A stretch of 64,000 bases of DNA. It comes from Streptomyces sp. 6-11-2. Its GTDB lineage: Bacteria; Actinomycetota; Actinomycetes; Streptomycetales; Streptomycetaceae. Positions 10,775 to 19,484 of the stretch are shown here, in pieces. Position 1 is the stretch's first letter; every line of letters starts with the position of its first letter. The DNA lies in NCBI RefSeq assembly GCF_006540305.1, contig NZ_BJOR01000001.1:7068001-7132000 (forward strand). The letters are read 5' to 3'. Below the pieces are notes generated by a model. It searched no databases and was not told the DNA's origin. It worked only from the letters and a program-made list of their open reading frames with translations. A program made the position numbers and the translations under genes.

Positions 10775-11326
10775 TTGGAAGTCGAGAGGTGCATTGTGTA
10801 CGAGCCGAACGTGGTCGGGGACTGGCAGGAGTACGAGGAGCATGCCGGTCTGCGCGTCCGCGTCCACCGCCTGGAGCGGTCGGAGCCGCCGCGGGGGCGC
10901 GACGAGGCCGCCGAGGGTCTGACGTACTTCCGCCTCCGCGTCACCGTGGAGAACCGCGGCACGCGGCGCTTCGGCGTCCACCTGGAGGACGGGCAGATCG
11001 ACGTGCGGATCGGCCCGGACGGGGACGGCGCGTTCGTCGACTGGCGCAACTCGCAGTTCATCGAGGGCTTCGACGTCTATCCGCTGCGCCGGGTCACGGC
11101 GGTGCTGTACGCGGCGGGGCCGGAGGCCGCTCTGTCCCAGATCGACGCGCAGATCCAGCTGCGGGTCGACGAGGAGTGGACCTCGCGCGCGCTGTGGACC
11201 GGCTGCGTCGACGGGCACGAGGAGCCCGCCGGGACCGGCACGCCCCCGGCCGGCGGACCCGGCGGGCTGGCGCACCAGATCAGCACCTTCCTGCGCGACC
11301 AGGCGGGACCGGGAACCGCGGGCTGA
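10775..11326 (+). CDS. Conserved hypothetical protein
   Basis: A 183-residue soluble protein of unknown function. The central part (TYFRLRVTVENRGTRRFGVHLEDG, residues about 50-75) looks like an immunoglobulin-like beta-sandwich strand pattern as in extracellular DUF4352-type domains, but no signal peptide is present. The C-terminal 30 residues are Gly/Pro/Ala rich. The start is uncertain: TTG 10775 with AGGAAG upstream, or GTG 10796 with GAGAGGT upstream. An AT-richer patch (10690-10760) before it probably holds its promoter. Confidence 0.6.
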   Translation: MEVERCIVYEPNVVGDWQEYEEHAGLRVRVHRLERSEPPRGRDEAAEGLTYFRLRVTVENRGTRRFGVHLEDGQIDVRIGPDGDGAFVDWRNSQFIEGFDVYPLRRVTAVLYAAGPEAALSQIDAQIQLRVDEEWTSRALWTGCVDGHEEPAGTGTPPAGGPGGLAHQISTFLRDQAGPGTAG

Positions 11327-11550
11327 TCCCGCCGTACTCCGCCGTACGCCTGCAGCACTCAGCCGCGCCCGCGCCGCACCCCGCCGTACGCTCGGAGCGC
11401 CCCCGCCGTACTCCGTCGAGTCCGCGCCGTGCGCCGGTGTGTTTCCGCCGTTGTCGGCTGCCCCGCCGTACCCCCGGAGCGCCTCCGCCGTCCTGGGCCG
11501 CCCCGCCGTGCCCCGGTGTGTTTCCGCCGTCCCCTGCCGCGCCCGCGTCG
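11327..11550. repeat. CCGCCGT-rich simple repeat region
   Basis: The intergenic stretch between the hypothetical gene and the hemC stop contains nine copies of CCGCCGT, several as CCCCGCCGTAC. A 17-base block CCGGTGTGTTTCCGCCG occurs twice (11434-11450 and 11513-11529). It has no gene and no obvious terminator hairpin. It looks like expansion of a short GC-rich motif. Confidence 0.6.
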
Positions 11551-12486
11551 TCAGTGCGGGATGCCGTCGATGATCTCCCGGGCGCCCTGGCGGAGCAGGG
11601 CGACGGCGACCGACGTGCCGAGTGTGGCCGCGTCCAGCCGGCCCGCCAACTCGTGGGCGTTCAGCCGGATCTTGCCGTCGGGGGTGAACACACAGGCCCG
11701 CAGCGAGAGTTCTCCGGCGCGGTCGACGTGCGCGTACCCGGCGATCGGGCTGTTGCAGTGCCCCTGGAGCACATGCAGGAACATGCGTTCGGCGGTGGCC
11801 GCGCGATGGGTGCCGGGGTCGCCGAGCGGGCCGACCGCCTCGATGAGTTCGCTGTCGCCCTCCCGGCACTGGAGGGCGAGGATGCCCGCGCCGATGGGCG
11901 GCATCATCGCCTCCGGGGACAGCACCTCGCTGATGACGTCCGCGCGCCCGATGCGCTCCAGGCCCGACGCGGCGAGCAGGAGCGCGTCCGCCTCACCCGC
12001 GGCCAGCTTCTCCAGCCGCCGGTTGGCGTTGCCGCGGAACGGCACGCAGTCGAGGTGCGGGTGGCCGGCCGCGAGCTGGGCGACACGGCGGACCGAGGAC
12101 GTGCCGACGCGGGTGCCGGCCGGGAGCTCGTCCAGGGTGAGCCCGCCGGGGTGGACGAGGGCGTCACGGACGTCGTCCCGCTTCAGGAACGCGGCGAACG
12201 TCGTGCCGGCCGGCAGCGGCCGGTCGGCGGGAACGTCCTTCAGACAGTGCACCGCGAGGTCCGCCTCGCCGGCCAGCAGCGCCGCGTCGACCTCCTTGGT
12301 GAAGGCGCCCTTGCCCTCGACCGCGGACAGATCGCCCAGCCACGTGTCGCCGGTGGTGCGCACCGGGACCACCTCGGTGCGCACACCGGGGTGCGCGGCG
12401 GCCAGTTCGGCGCGGACGCGTTCCACCTGGGCGAGCGCCATGGGGGAGTCGCGGGAGACGATACGGATCAGTTCGGGGACGGACAT
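11551..12486 (-). CDS. hemC: Hydroxymethylbilane synthase (porphobilinogen deaminase), divergent form
   Basis: A 311-residue protein of the HemC family, which polymerises four porphobilinogens to hydroxymethylbilane. Seen: the N-terminal [26 protein letters not shown] (substrate-binding loop), [10 protein letters not shown], and the dipyrromethane-cofactor cysteine in [14 protein letters not shown]. It differs from typical HemC in FRGNANRRL (usually RGNVDTRL). No other tetrapyrrole gene is nearby, so it is probably a second, stand-alone copy. Start 12486 (MSVPELIR) is chosen by similarity; ATG 12498 is four codons earlier with GAGG closely upstream. Confidence 0.88.
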   Translation of the reverse strand: MSVPELIRIVSRDSPMALAQVERVRAELAAAHPGVRTEVVPVRTTGDTWLGDLSAVEGKGAFTKEVDAALLAGEADLAVHCLKDVPADRPLPAGTTFAAFLKRDDVRDALVHPGGLTLDELPAGTRVGTSSVRRVAQLAAGHPHLDCVPFRGNANRRLEKLAAGEADALLLAASGLERIGRADVISEVLSPEAMMPPIGAGILALQCREGDSELIEAVGPLGDPGTHRAATAERMFLHVLQGHCNSPIAGYAHVDRAGELSLRACVFTPDGKIRLNAHELAGRLDAATLGTSVAVALLRQGAREIIDGIPH

Positions 12487-12561
12487 GCGGGACACCATAG
12501 ACCTCGCTGCCGGCGACCCGTGCGGTTCAAGACGTTCGGATGCAGGGAAGTTGACGTGCCG

Positions 12562-13548
12562 TCACATCTCCTGATCGTCGGGCGGGTCCGCCACCGCGGC
12601 CTCCTCGGGGGTGAGGTCGGGGCGCAGCCGCAGCCAGGAGGGCTGGCGCAGCATCCCGGCCCGGGTGCGCACGCTGTAGCGGACCTCGCCGACCAGCCGC
12701 GGCAGCACCCAGTGCGCCCCGCGCACCGCCGGCACGGGGTCGAAGGGGCACACGTCGGTCGCCAGGGCGGCGAGCAGCGCGGCGAGCTCGGACCGCTCCG
12801 CCTCGCTCCAGCCGGTGCCCACACTGCCGACGTAGCGCAGCCGCCCGCCCTTGAACCGGCCCATCAGGACGGCGCCCGGCAGGCCCGTCAGCCGCCCCTT
12901 GCCGGGCAGCCAGCCGCCCACGAGGACGTCCTCGCTGCGCATGTTGCGGATCTTGATCCAGGCCCGGGAGCGCACCCCCGGCTCGTACACCGAGTTCAGC
13001 CGCTTGCACAGCAGGCCCTCAAGACCGTGCTCGCGGGTGGCGGCCAGGGCCTCGGCGCCGTGGCCGACGACCGCCGAGGGCGTCGACCAGTACGGACCCG
13101 TCAGGCCGAGGTCCTCCAGGCGCTCGCGGCGCCGGATGTAGGGGAGGGCGAGCAGCGGGTGCGCGCCCAGGTGCATCACGTCGAACAGGACGAGGTGGAC
13201 GGGGACCCGGGCGGCCCTGCGCGCTGCCCGGCCGGGGGCGTGGGCCAGTCCCATGCGCCCCTGGAGCAACTGGAAGTTCGCCCGTCCCTGCTCGTCCAGC
13301 GCCAGCACCTCCCCGTCCAGGATCGCGGGCGTGGCGCCGAGCACCCGGCCGAGAGGCCTCAGTTCGGGGTAGGCGGCGGTGATGTCCTCACCGGAGCGGG
13401 CCCGCAGCAGCAGCCCGCCGTCACCGGGCAGATACGCCACCACGCGCTGGCCGTCCTGCTTCGTCTCGTACGCCCACCGCGCGTCCTGAGCGGCCGGCGG
13501 AAGCGGGCCGGGCGTGGCGAGCATGGGCGGGATCAGCGGCAGGGTCAC
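12562..13548 (-). CDS. Stand-alone ATP-dependent DNA ligase (LigD ligase-domain type)
   Basis: A 328-residue ligase with adenylation lysine K30 in motif I (YETKQDGQR), motif III HLVLFDVMHL, motif IV LEGLLCKRL and motif V AWIKIR, followed by an OB-fold C-terminal domain. It corresponds to the ligase module of LigD used in bacterial end joining, without the polymerase or phosphoesterase modules and with no Ku gene in view. Start at GTG 13548 (VTLPLIPPMLATPG) is chosen by family similarity; the ribosome site is weak. A more internal ATG lies at 13524. Confidence 0.9.
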   Translation of the reverse strand: MTLPLIPPMLATPGPLPPAAQDARWAYETKQDGQRVVAYLPGDGGLLLRARSGEDITAAYPELRPLGRVLGATPAILDGEVLALDEQGRANFQLLQGRMGLAHAPGRAARRAARVPVHLVLFDVMHLGAHPLLALPYIRRRERLEDLGLTGPYWSTPSAVVGHGAEALAATREHGLEGLLCKRLNSVYEPGVRSRAWIKIRNMRSEDVLVGGWLPGKGRLTGLPGAVLMGRFKGGRLRYVGSVGTGWSEAERSELAALLAALATDVCPFDPVPAVRGAHWVLPRLVGEVRYSVRTRAGMLRQPSWLRLRPDLTPEEAAVADPPDDQEM

Positions 13549-13732
13549 GGCAGAGATGTCGACGAACCGGCATGCCGCCACGCGCGCCGGGCGGCACTTT
13601 CCCCTGAAAGGGTCCCCGCGGCGGCCTGTGCGCGGACCCGTCGCGGACGGGGGAGGGGAGGCCCTGTCGCCCGGGGCGGAAAACGCTGTCACGATCGGCG
13701 GAGACCGTTACGACGACCATCGGAGCGCGCGG

Positions 13733-14704
13733 ATGACGACGGACACGGGCACAGCGGGCGGGCGCGGGGCCGGCGGGATCGAGGTGAGGCCGATCGCCGG
13801 GTACATCGGGGCCGAGGTCACCGGAGTGGATCTGGCCGGAGGGTTCGACGACGCCGTGGCCGCGGAGATCCGTGCGGCGGTGCTGCGCTGGAAGGTGCTG
13901 TTCTTCCGCGGGCAGCGGCTGGACCACGCCTCCCACGTGGCCCTCGCCCGCCGCTTCGGCGAGCCGGTGGTCCTGCGGCGGCGCGGCGGCGCGTCACCGC
14001 CGGACGTTCCCGAGGTGGAGACCACCGCGGACCGGCTGGAGCTGGGCGGGCGGTTCGGCATGGACCACGAGGAGTGGCTGCGGCGCCGCCGGCACACGCT
14101 GCTGCGGGGCTGGCACTGCGACCACGGCGCCCGCGTCGACCCGCCGGCCGCGACCGTCCTGCGCGCCGAGACCGTCCCGCCGTACGGCGGCGACACCACT
14201 TGGTCCAACCTGGCCGCCGCCTACGCCGGACTGTCGGAGCCGGTACGCGCCTTCGTCGACGGGCTGCGCGCCGAGCACCGGCTCGGGGTCGGCTACCAGC
14301 CGCGGCCCGGGGACGACGCGTACGCCCGTCACCTGATGGACCATCAGATCGCCACGGTGCACCCGCTGGTACGCGTCCATCCCGAGACGGGCGAGCGGCT
14401 GCTGTTCGTCAACGGCTACTACGTCGAGCAGATCGAGGGCCTCTCCCGGGCGGAGAGCGCGGCGATCCTGGAGATGCTGCTGGAGCAGGCGGTCCGGCCC
14501 GAGTACACGGTCCGGTTCCGCTGGGAGCCGGGCAGCGTGGCCTTCTGGGACAACCGGGCCACCATCCACCTGGCACCCGGCGACAGCGCCCACCTCGGCT
14601 TCCCGCGCATCATGCACCGGGTGATGCTCGCCGGTGACGTACCGGTCGGAGTGGACGGCAAGCCGTCCGAGCCGATCACCGGCAGCGAGCCGGGCCGCTG
14701 GTGA
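13733..14704 (+). CDS. TauD/TfdA family 2-oxoglutarate-dependent dioxygenase
   Basis: A 323-residue Fe(II)/2-oxoglutarate dioxygenase. Seen: N-terminal GYIGAEVTGVDL, the iron-binding H128-x-D130 in GWHCDHGARVDPP, distal histidine regions in WDNRATIHLAPGD and FPRIMHRVML, and the following arginine-containing C-terminus. TauD-type enzymes oxidise taurine and other sulfonates or carboxylates; the substrate is not set by sequence. GGAG precedes the ATG at 13733. It stands alone, divergent from the ligase and convergent with the metallophosphoesterase; no sulfonate transporter is nearby. Confidence 0.9.
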   Translation: MTTDTGTAGGRGAGGIEVRPIAGYIGAEVTGVDLAGGFDDAVAAEIRAAVLRWKVLFFRGQRLDHASHVALARRFGEPVVLRRRGGASPPDVPEVETTADRLELGGRFGMDHEEWLRRRRHTLLRGWHCDHGARVDPPAATVLRAETVPPYGGDTTWSNLAAAYAGLSEPVRAFVDGLRAEHRLGVGYQPRPGDDAYARHLMDHQIATVHPLVRVHPETGERLLFVNGYYVEQIEGLSRAESAAILEMLLEQAVRPEYTVRFRWEPGSVAFWDNRATIHLAPGDSAHLGFPRIMHRVMLAGDVPVGVDGKPSEPITGSEPGRW

Positions 14705-14734
14705 CCGGCCGGGGCGCGGCCGGTACGCCGGCGG

Positions 14735-16261
14735 TCAGGTCAGGGGGATCGTGACCTCGTCCTCGACGGGCGGTGCCACCTCCTGGGCGCGTCCGCCGGT
14801 CGCCGCGAAGCAGCGCAGCCGGACCGCCTCCCCGGTGACGTCCAGACGCAGGAACGACTTGAAGAACGGCGGGCTGTACGTGGCCGAACTCGGCGAGAAC
14901 AGCTGGGTGTAGAGCTTGCGCACCGGAAGGCGGAAGCGGGCCCGGCGCTCCGGGCGGCGGCCGGCGCCGAGCAGGCTCGCCACCAGGCGGACGCGCCGGG
15001 TGACCCGTACCGGCGCGCCCCCGGGGCGGACGGACGGGACGCCGAGCCGCTCGGCGACGACGGCCATCGCCTCGGCCTCGCTGAGCGCGAGGAAGCGGCG
15101 CAGCCGCAGCCGGCGGGCGTACACCCTGCTGTAGAAGGCCAGGGAGTCGCCGCGCAGCGGATAGCAGCGGAAGTCCGACTCGGTGACGTTCGCGACGGAC
15201 ACGCGCGGGATGGTGTGGGTGGCGTGCATGAACGCGCCCCCGCCGCCGGAGACGACGTACTGGACGGTGCGGCCGTCCACGTCGACCGGATAGCGCTGGT
15301 AGTTGTGGATGTCGCCGCCGATCGCCGCCACATAGCGGTGCGCCGGGTCGCGCACGATGTCGTCGACGGTGCCGCCGCCCTCGATGGGGCAGGGATGGTG
15401 CTCGCCGTCCACGTACAGCGGTGATCCGGTGAGGAGGATCTTCGGGCGGGGCCCTCGCGAGACCTCCCGCAGCCAGGCGCCCTGCTCGGCGTCGATCGTG
15501 CCGAGCAGGCCGGTGTCGATGCCGACGATCCGCACCGGACCCGCGTCGATCGCCCAGTACGGGCCGGGCTGGAGGGCCTGTTGATCCGGTTGCGACCTCA
15601 GCTTCCGGGCCTCGGACAAGCGTTGCTCGTCCGTCGGGCGCGGCCGATGCCACAGCAGCGCACGCCACCAGGCACGGCCGAGCGGGCGGGGCCCCGGCTC
15701 GGGCGGCAGCGGCGGGGCGTCGTCGCAGAAGACGCGCATGAACCCGCCGAGGTCCTCGTACCAGTCGTGGTTCCCCGGTATCGCGTAGATCGGCGCCGGA
15801 TAGTCCTGGTACGGGCGGAAGAACTTGGTGCTGTAGTCGTCGGTGCTCCCGACGGGATAGATCACGTCACTGGTGATCACGGCGAACGACGTGTCCCGAC
15901 CGGCCTCCAGAAGGCCGGGGACGACGGCGTACTGAGAGTCGTCGCCCGCGCCGGTGTCCCCGATGACGAGGAAGGAGAAGCGGTCCCCCTCCGGTCGCCG
16001 TATCACCTTGTCCGCCGGGGCGCCGGCCGCCGTCCGCTGCGCCACCCACCGGTCCCGGGTGCGGCCCGTGGGGTCCCCGAACCAGGAGGCGACCACCCCG
16101 TTGCGGGCGGCCCACAGGACGCGCGGGTCGAGCCAGGACAGCTTCCGCACCCTGGCGGGGAGTAACTGCCGGTACGAGCCTGGTTCGGTGGCCGTCCAGC
16201 CGGCGCCTTCGACGGTATCGCGTGAGGAGTTGGACACGCGGTGCACCGTAACAATGATCAA
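14735..16261 (-). CDS. Calcineurin-like metallophosphoesterase
   Basis: About 500 residues with the metallophosphatase motifs in order: FLVIGDTGAGDDS (GDxG), VITSDVIYPVGS (unusual S for G in the GD motif), AIPGNHDWYED (GNHD), and GGDIHNYQRY (GDxH). There is no signal peptide. The large middle and C-terminal segments (RRLRLRRFLALSEAEAM...) are specific to this actinobacterial subgroup. The start is uncertain: ATG 16261 gives MIIVTVHRVSN, but GTG 16246 or 16237 look more natural and none has a clear ribosome site. A terminator (16276-16307) separates it from the GH64 gene upstream. Confidence 0.85.
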   Translation of the reverse strand: MIIVTVHRVSNSSRDTVEGAGWTATEPGSYRQLLPARVRKLSWLDPRVLWAARNGVVASWFGDPTGRTRDRWVAQRTAAGAPADKVIRRPEGDRFSFLVIGDTGAGDDSQYAVVPGLLEAGRDTSFAVITSDVIYPVGSTDDYSTKFFRPYQDYPAPIYAIPGNHDWYEDLGGFMRVFCDDAPPLPPEPGPRPLGRAWWRALLWHRPRPTDEQRLSEARKLRSQPDQQALQPGPYWAIDAGPVRIVGIDTGLLGTIDAEQGAWLREVSRGPRPKILLTGSPLYVDGEHHPCPIEGGGTVDDIVRDPAHRYVAAIGGDIHNYQRYPVDVDGRTVQYVVSGGGGAFMHATHTIPRVSVANVTESDFRCYPLRGDSLAFYSRVYARRLRLRRFLALSEAEAMAVVAERLGVPSVRPGGAPVRVTRRVRLVASLLGAGRRPERRARFRLPVRKLYTQLFSPSSATYSPPFFKSFLRLDVTGEAVRLRCFAATGGRAQEVAPPVEDEVTIPLT

Positions 16262-16275
16262 TGCCCTGCGGACGA

Positions 16276-16307
16276 GAGGGGTCCGGCGATCGGGTGCCGG
16301 ACCCCTC
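16276..16307 (-). terminator. Hairpin terminator after the GH64 gene
   Basis: A perfect 12-bp stem (GAGGGGTCCGGC/GCCGGACCCCTC) with an 8-base loop lies just past the leftward GH64 stop at 16325 and before the metallophosphoesterase start. No T-run, as is common for high-GC actinobacterial terminators. Confidence 0.75.
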
Positions 16308-16324
16308 CGTGGCCAACTCGCTTG

Positions 16325-17518
16325 CTAGTCCAGGGGATCGAGGGTGAGGTAGGCCCGCTGCGGATCGCCGTCGTGGACCAGGGACTCCTGGTTGCCGACG
16401 TCGTCGAAGGCGAACGCGTAGGCCTTGGAGTCGGCCATCCGGTCATGGATGATCCGCGCGTAGTGGTTGGTCACCGAGTCCTGGTAGAAGTTCGCGGCCG
16501 TGGCGTCCGGCTGGTCGGGGTTCACCAGGAGCGTGGACCGGTTGAACGCGGCGCACAGCGTGCGGGAGATGGGACCGCGTACCGCGTCGTTCGGTGCGTC
16601 CAGCAGTTTGTGGCAGCCGAAGACGCTGTCGGCGTCCGGCTTCCGGAAGCTGGTGACGACGGCGCCCGACGCGTCGGTGAAGTTCATGACGTCGCCCGAG
16701 ACCCGGCCGTAGTAGCGGGTGCCGGGCTGGTCCCCGAACGGGGTGACGGTGAGGGTGGTGCCGGCGTACTTCTGCCAGACCCGGTTGACGTAGTCGTCCA
16801 TCACGCCGCCCGGCAGGGCGCCGTTCTCCATGCCGTGCCCGGGTGAGAGCGCTCGCAGCACGGTGCCGTCGGACCGGGTCCGGATCAGACCGCCCCAGCC
16901 GCCGGGCTGCGCGCGCAGGGCGTCGAACACGGCGTGGTAGCCGCCCGGCTTGAGGCGGCCGGTGCTGGCGGTGCTTCCGTCGGCGCGCCGGACACCCACC
17001 GAGTACGGCACCGAGAACATGTCCACCTGGGTGCTGTTGAGCCACAGCCCGGCGTCGTTCAGTGTGTACTCGGACCAGTTGAAGAGGATGTCGTGGTTGG
17101 GGTCGCTCGGGTTCTGCACGGCGGGCTGGACCAGTCCGCCCGTGGTCAGTCTGAAGTCGAGTTTCTGGCCGTAGGAGAAGTAGATCCGCCCGGAGAACTT
17201 GGGGATCCGGATGGTCGCCGACTGTCCGGCGGCCGGCCCGGGGATCGAGGCGTCGGGGGCGGGAGTCGGCGGGTTCCCGCCCGCCGGCCACGGGTGGAAG
17301 GCGCCGTTCGCGTCGGCCCAGCCCTGCTGACCGGTCGTCAGGGACGTGCCGATGTCGTAGATGTACAGCTGCTCGCCGCGGGCGGAGTTGTTGGTCACCT
17401 CCAGCGGGATCGTGTCGGGCACCGCCGCCTCGGCCGCGGCGGGGGCACCGAATCCGAGCAGCGCGCCGACGAGGGCCGTCGCCCCTGTCACCGCGAGCAC
17501 CTTGAGTCTGCTGAGCAT
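16325..17518 (-). CDS. Secreted glycoside hydrolase family 64 beta-1,3-glucanase
   Basis: A 397-residue protein with a Sec signal peptide (basic n-region MLSRLKVLAV, hydrophobic core, Ala-rich cleavage region AAAEAAVP around residues 28-33). The mature part matches the GH64/laminaripentaose-producing beta-1,3-glucanase (thaumatin-like) fold: LEVTNNSARGEQLYIYDIGT, NWSEYTLNDAGLWLNSTQVD with the acidic catalytic region, and the C-terminal YLTLDPL. No carbohydrate-binding module follows. GGAGGTGG precedes ATG 17518. A perfect LacI-type palindrome lies 58 bases upstream, implying sugar-controlled expression. Expected role: breakdown of fungal glucan outside the cell. Confidence 0.92.
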   Translation of the reverse strand: MLSRLKVLAVTGATALVGALLGFGAPAAAEAAVPDTIPLEVTNNSARGEQLYIYDIGTSLTTGQQGWADANGAFHPWPAGGNPPTPAPDASIPGPAAGQSATIRIPKFSGRIYFSYGQKLDFRLTTGGLVQPAVQNPSDPNHDILFNWSEYTLNDAGLWLNSTQVDMFSVPYSVGVRRADGSTASTGRLKPGGYHAVFDALRAQPGGWGGLIRTRSDGTVLRALSPGHGMENGALPGGVMDDYVNRVWQKYAGTTLTVTPFGDQPGTRYYGRVSGDVMNFTDASGAVVTSFRKPDADSVFGCHKLLDAPNDAVRGPISRTLCAAFNRSTLLVNPDQPDATAANFYQDSVTNHYARIIHDRMADSKAYAFAFDDVGNQESLVHDGDPQRAYLTLDPLD

Positions 17519-17575
17519 GCTCCACCTCCGTGGGGGGGTTGGGGGGATACGGAGTTGCTTGGTCCGTACCTGAAG

Positions 17576-17589
17576 TGAGAGCGCTCTCA
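17576..17589. promoter_or_regulatory. LacI-family (CebR-like) operator upstream of GH64
   Basis: TGAGAGCGCTCTCA is a perfect 14-bp palindrome of the TGGGAGCGCTCCCA type used by LacI-family repressors of Streptomyces glycoside hydrolase genes. It sits 58 bases upstream of the GH64 start, a promoter-proximal position. The regulator is not encoded in this window. Confidence 0.7.
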
Positions 17590-17711
17590 GAATCCCGTCC
17601 AGGGTGCGTACATGTCAATCAGGCCGTGTTGTGCGACACGTCCGGGGCGCCTCGCGGCGGTGGCGGACGCCCGTCGCCTCTGATGGCCGCCCGTTGTTCG
17701 CGCCGGGTCCC

Positions 17712-18332
17712 TCACTCGAACCGTGAGGTGTCGCCCGCTCCTCGCCGTACGATCTCCGCCTCGCCGCCGGAGAAGTCGATGACCGTGGTCGGCTCGGTGC
17801 CGCAGTCGCCGGAGTCGACCACCGCGTCCAGCACGTGGTCGAGCCGGTCCTTGATCTCCCAGCCCTGCGTCATCGGCTCCTCCTCGTCGGGCAGCAGCAG
17901 CGTGCTGGACAACAGCGGCTCGCCGAGTTCCGTGAGCAGGGCCTGAGTGACGACGTGGTCGGGGATGCGCACTCCGACAGTCTTCTTCTTGGGATGCTGC
18001 AACATGCGCGGCACCTCCCTCGTGGCGGGGAGGATGAAGGTGTAACTGCCGGGCGTGGACGCCTTGATGGCGCGGAAGACGTCGTTGTCGATCCGCACGA
18101 ACTGGCCGAGCTGCGCGAAGTCCTGGCACATCAGGGTGAAGTGGTGCCGGTCGTCCAGCTGCCGGATCGTCCGGATCCGCTCGATACCGTCCCGGCTGCC
18201 CAGCCGGCAGCCCAGGGCGTAGCACGAGTCGGTCGGATACGCGATCAGCGCGCCGTCGCGCACGCTGTCCGCGACCTGACGGATCGCTCGCGGCTGCGGA
18301 TTGTCGGGGTGCACGTCGAAATACTTCGCCAT
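17712..18332 (-). CDS. Sua5/YciO/YrdC family protein (threonylcarbamoyl-AMP synthase-like)
   Basis: A 206-residue protein of the YrdC fold: GALIAYPTDSCYALGC, the KR-x-D-like stretch DRHHFTLMCQDFAQLGQ, PGSYTFILPATREVPR and KKTVGVRIPDH. YciO-type members resemble TsaC/Sua5, which forms threonylcarbamoyl-AMP for tRNA t6A, but their exact activity is unsettled. It is shorter than Sua5 and lacks its C-terminal domain. The gene is monocistronic and faces the gene-free stretch at 18333-19484. Confidence 0.85.
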   Translation of the reverse strand: MAKYFDVHPDNPQPRAIRQVADSVRDGALIAYPTDSCYALGCRLGSRDGIERIRTIRQLDDRHHFTLMCQDFAQLGQFVRIDNDVFRAIKASTPGSYTFILPATREVPRMLQHPKKKTVGVRIPDHVVTQALLTELGEPLLSSTLLLPDEEEPMTQGWEIKDRLDHVLDAVVDSGDCGTEPTTVIDFSGGEAEIVRRGAGDTSRFE

Positions 18333-19484
18333 CCGCCGAGCTTATGCCGAACCCCGCCCACCACGTCGCAGGCCCCTGCCAACAGTCCCTGCGCGCCGCC
18401 CCACCGCTCCGCGCCCCACCCGCACCCGCCAACGCCCCGGCCGCAGGCCCGGTCGACACCGATCCGCCGGCACAGCACCGTCGGCGCCGCCAGCTCCGCC
18501 CGGTGCCGCCCGCGCGGGCCGCGGGGGCTGCGCCGCGCCCGCCGCGCCCAGCGGTGTTGCATCGCGCAGGCGGTGGTTGGCTGCACGCGCCGCAGGTCCC
18601 CCCTTGCGCGGGCCGCTCGCGCCCTGGCGCTCGCATCGCGCCAGGACGGCGGGCCGGTGTCCGCCCTGTGCTCTGTCGCTGGTGGTGCGGTGTCAGCGGC
18701 GGCTGTGCTTCTTGCACAGCGCCGCCTGCGCCGAGCTGTCTGCACGGTGCTGCCCCGTCCCGCTGCCCCTGCGCGGGACGCGTGGGCGGCGCCGGCCGGG
18801 CTGGGCTCTCCGTGCCGTTGCCCGCACGGGGCCGTGTCGCTGTGCGTGCTGCGCCGCTCGCGCGGGCTGAGCTGTCCGCTCCGTGCTGTGCGCGCCGCAC
18901 CTACCGGAGCCGAACTGTCCGCATGTCGGCGCTTTGACGCTCGCATCGCGCCCAACTGCGTCGTTTTACGGGCCGCTGTGACGTGTCGTTGGCGGCGGCT
19001 GTGCTTCTTGCGCAGCGCCGCCTGCGCCGAGCGTCTGTGCTGTCTGCACAGAGCTGTTCTGCCCCGCTGCCCCTGCGCGGGACGCGTGGGCGGCGCCGGC
19101 CGGGCTGGGCTCTCCGTGCCGTTGCCCGCACGGGGCCGTGTCGCTGTGCGTGCTGCGCCGCTCGCGCGGGTTGGGTCGCGCCGGTGGGCTGAGTAGTAGC
19201 CCCCACCATGCCACCCGTCCGAGCCGTGCCCTACGTCCACCCGCCTCGTGTCCGGTACCTCGGCGTCCCGTCAGGCTGCCCCGTGCCGACGGAGTCGTAT
19301 CCCCTTCGAATTCGTAGGCGTACTTCCCGGGAACGGGGGAAGCAGGCTTCACGTGTCGCTCGGGAGCTGTCCCCCCGGCCTCGGGCGCGTGGCTTCACCG
19401 GTTGTTCACCCCCCCGTTACCGTTTTCGTGGCTCCGCAATGGGGCCTCCGGCCTTCGGGTCCGGCATGACTTCCCCCTCCTGTT
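18333..19484. other. 1.15-kb gene-free stretch with degenerate repeats
   Basis: No frame on either strand looks like a real gene: open frames are low-complexity Arg/Ala/Pro and lack ribosome sites. The stretch is dominated by related GC-rich blocks, described as a separate repeat feature. It lies between the YciO-like gene and the IS110-family element and could be decayed sequence bordering the insertion. Confidence 0.6.
18620..19175. repeat. Two ~300-bp degenerate direct repeats
   Basis: Several blocks recur in order about 296-310 bases apart: CGCTCGCATCGCGCC near 18629 and 18939, GCGGCGGCTGTGCTTCTTG at 18696 and 18992, and a near-identical ~105-base block at 18762-18866 and 19066-19170 beginning GCTGCCCCTGCGCGGGAC. 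The changing offset shows indels between copies. A weaker third copy may precede 18620. The repeats are not coding. Confidence 0.8.

Noticed and set aside
10789..14637. A 1282-codon open frame on the plus strand
   Set aside because: It runs antisense through the well-supported hemC and ligase genes and reads as low-complexity Arg/Ala/Gly; long antisense frames are expected at this GC content.
18345..19240. Several 60-330-codon frames on both strands
   Set aside because: They consist of repeated Arg/Ala/Pro/Gly segments generated by the DNA repeats, lack ribosome sites and match no family.
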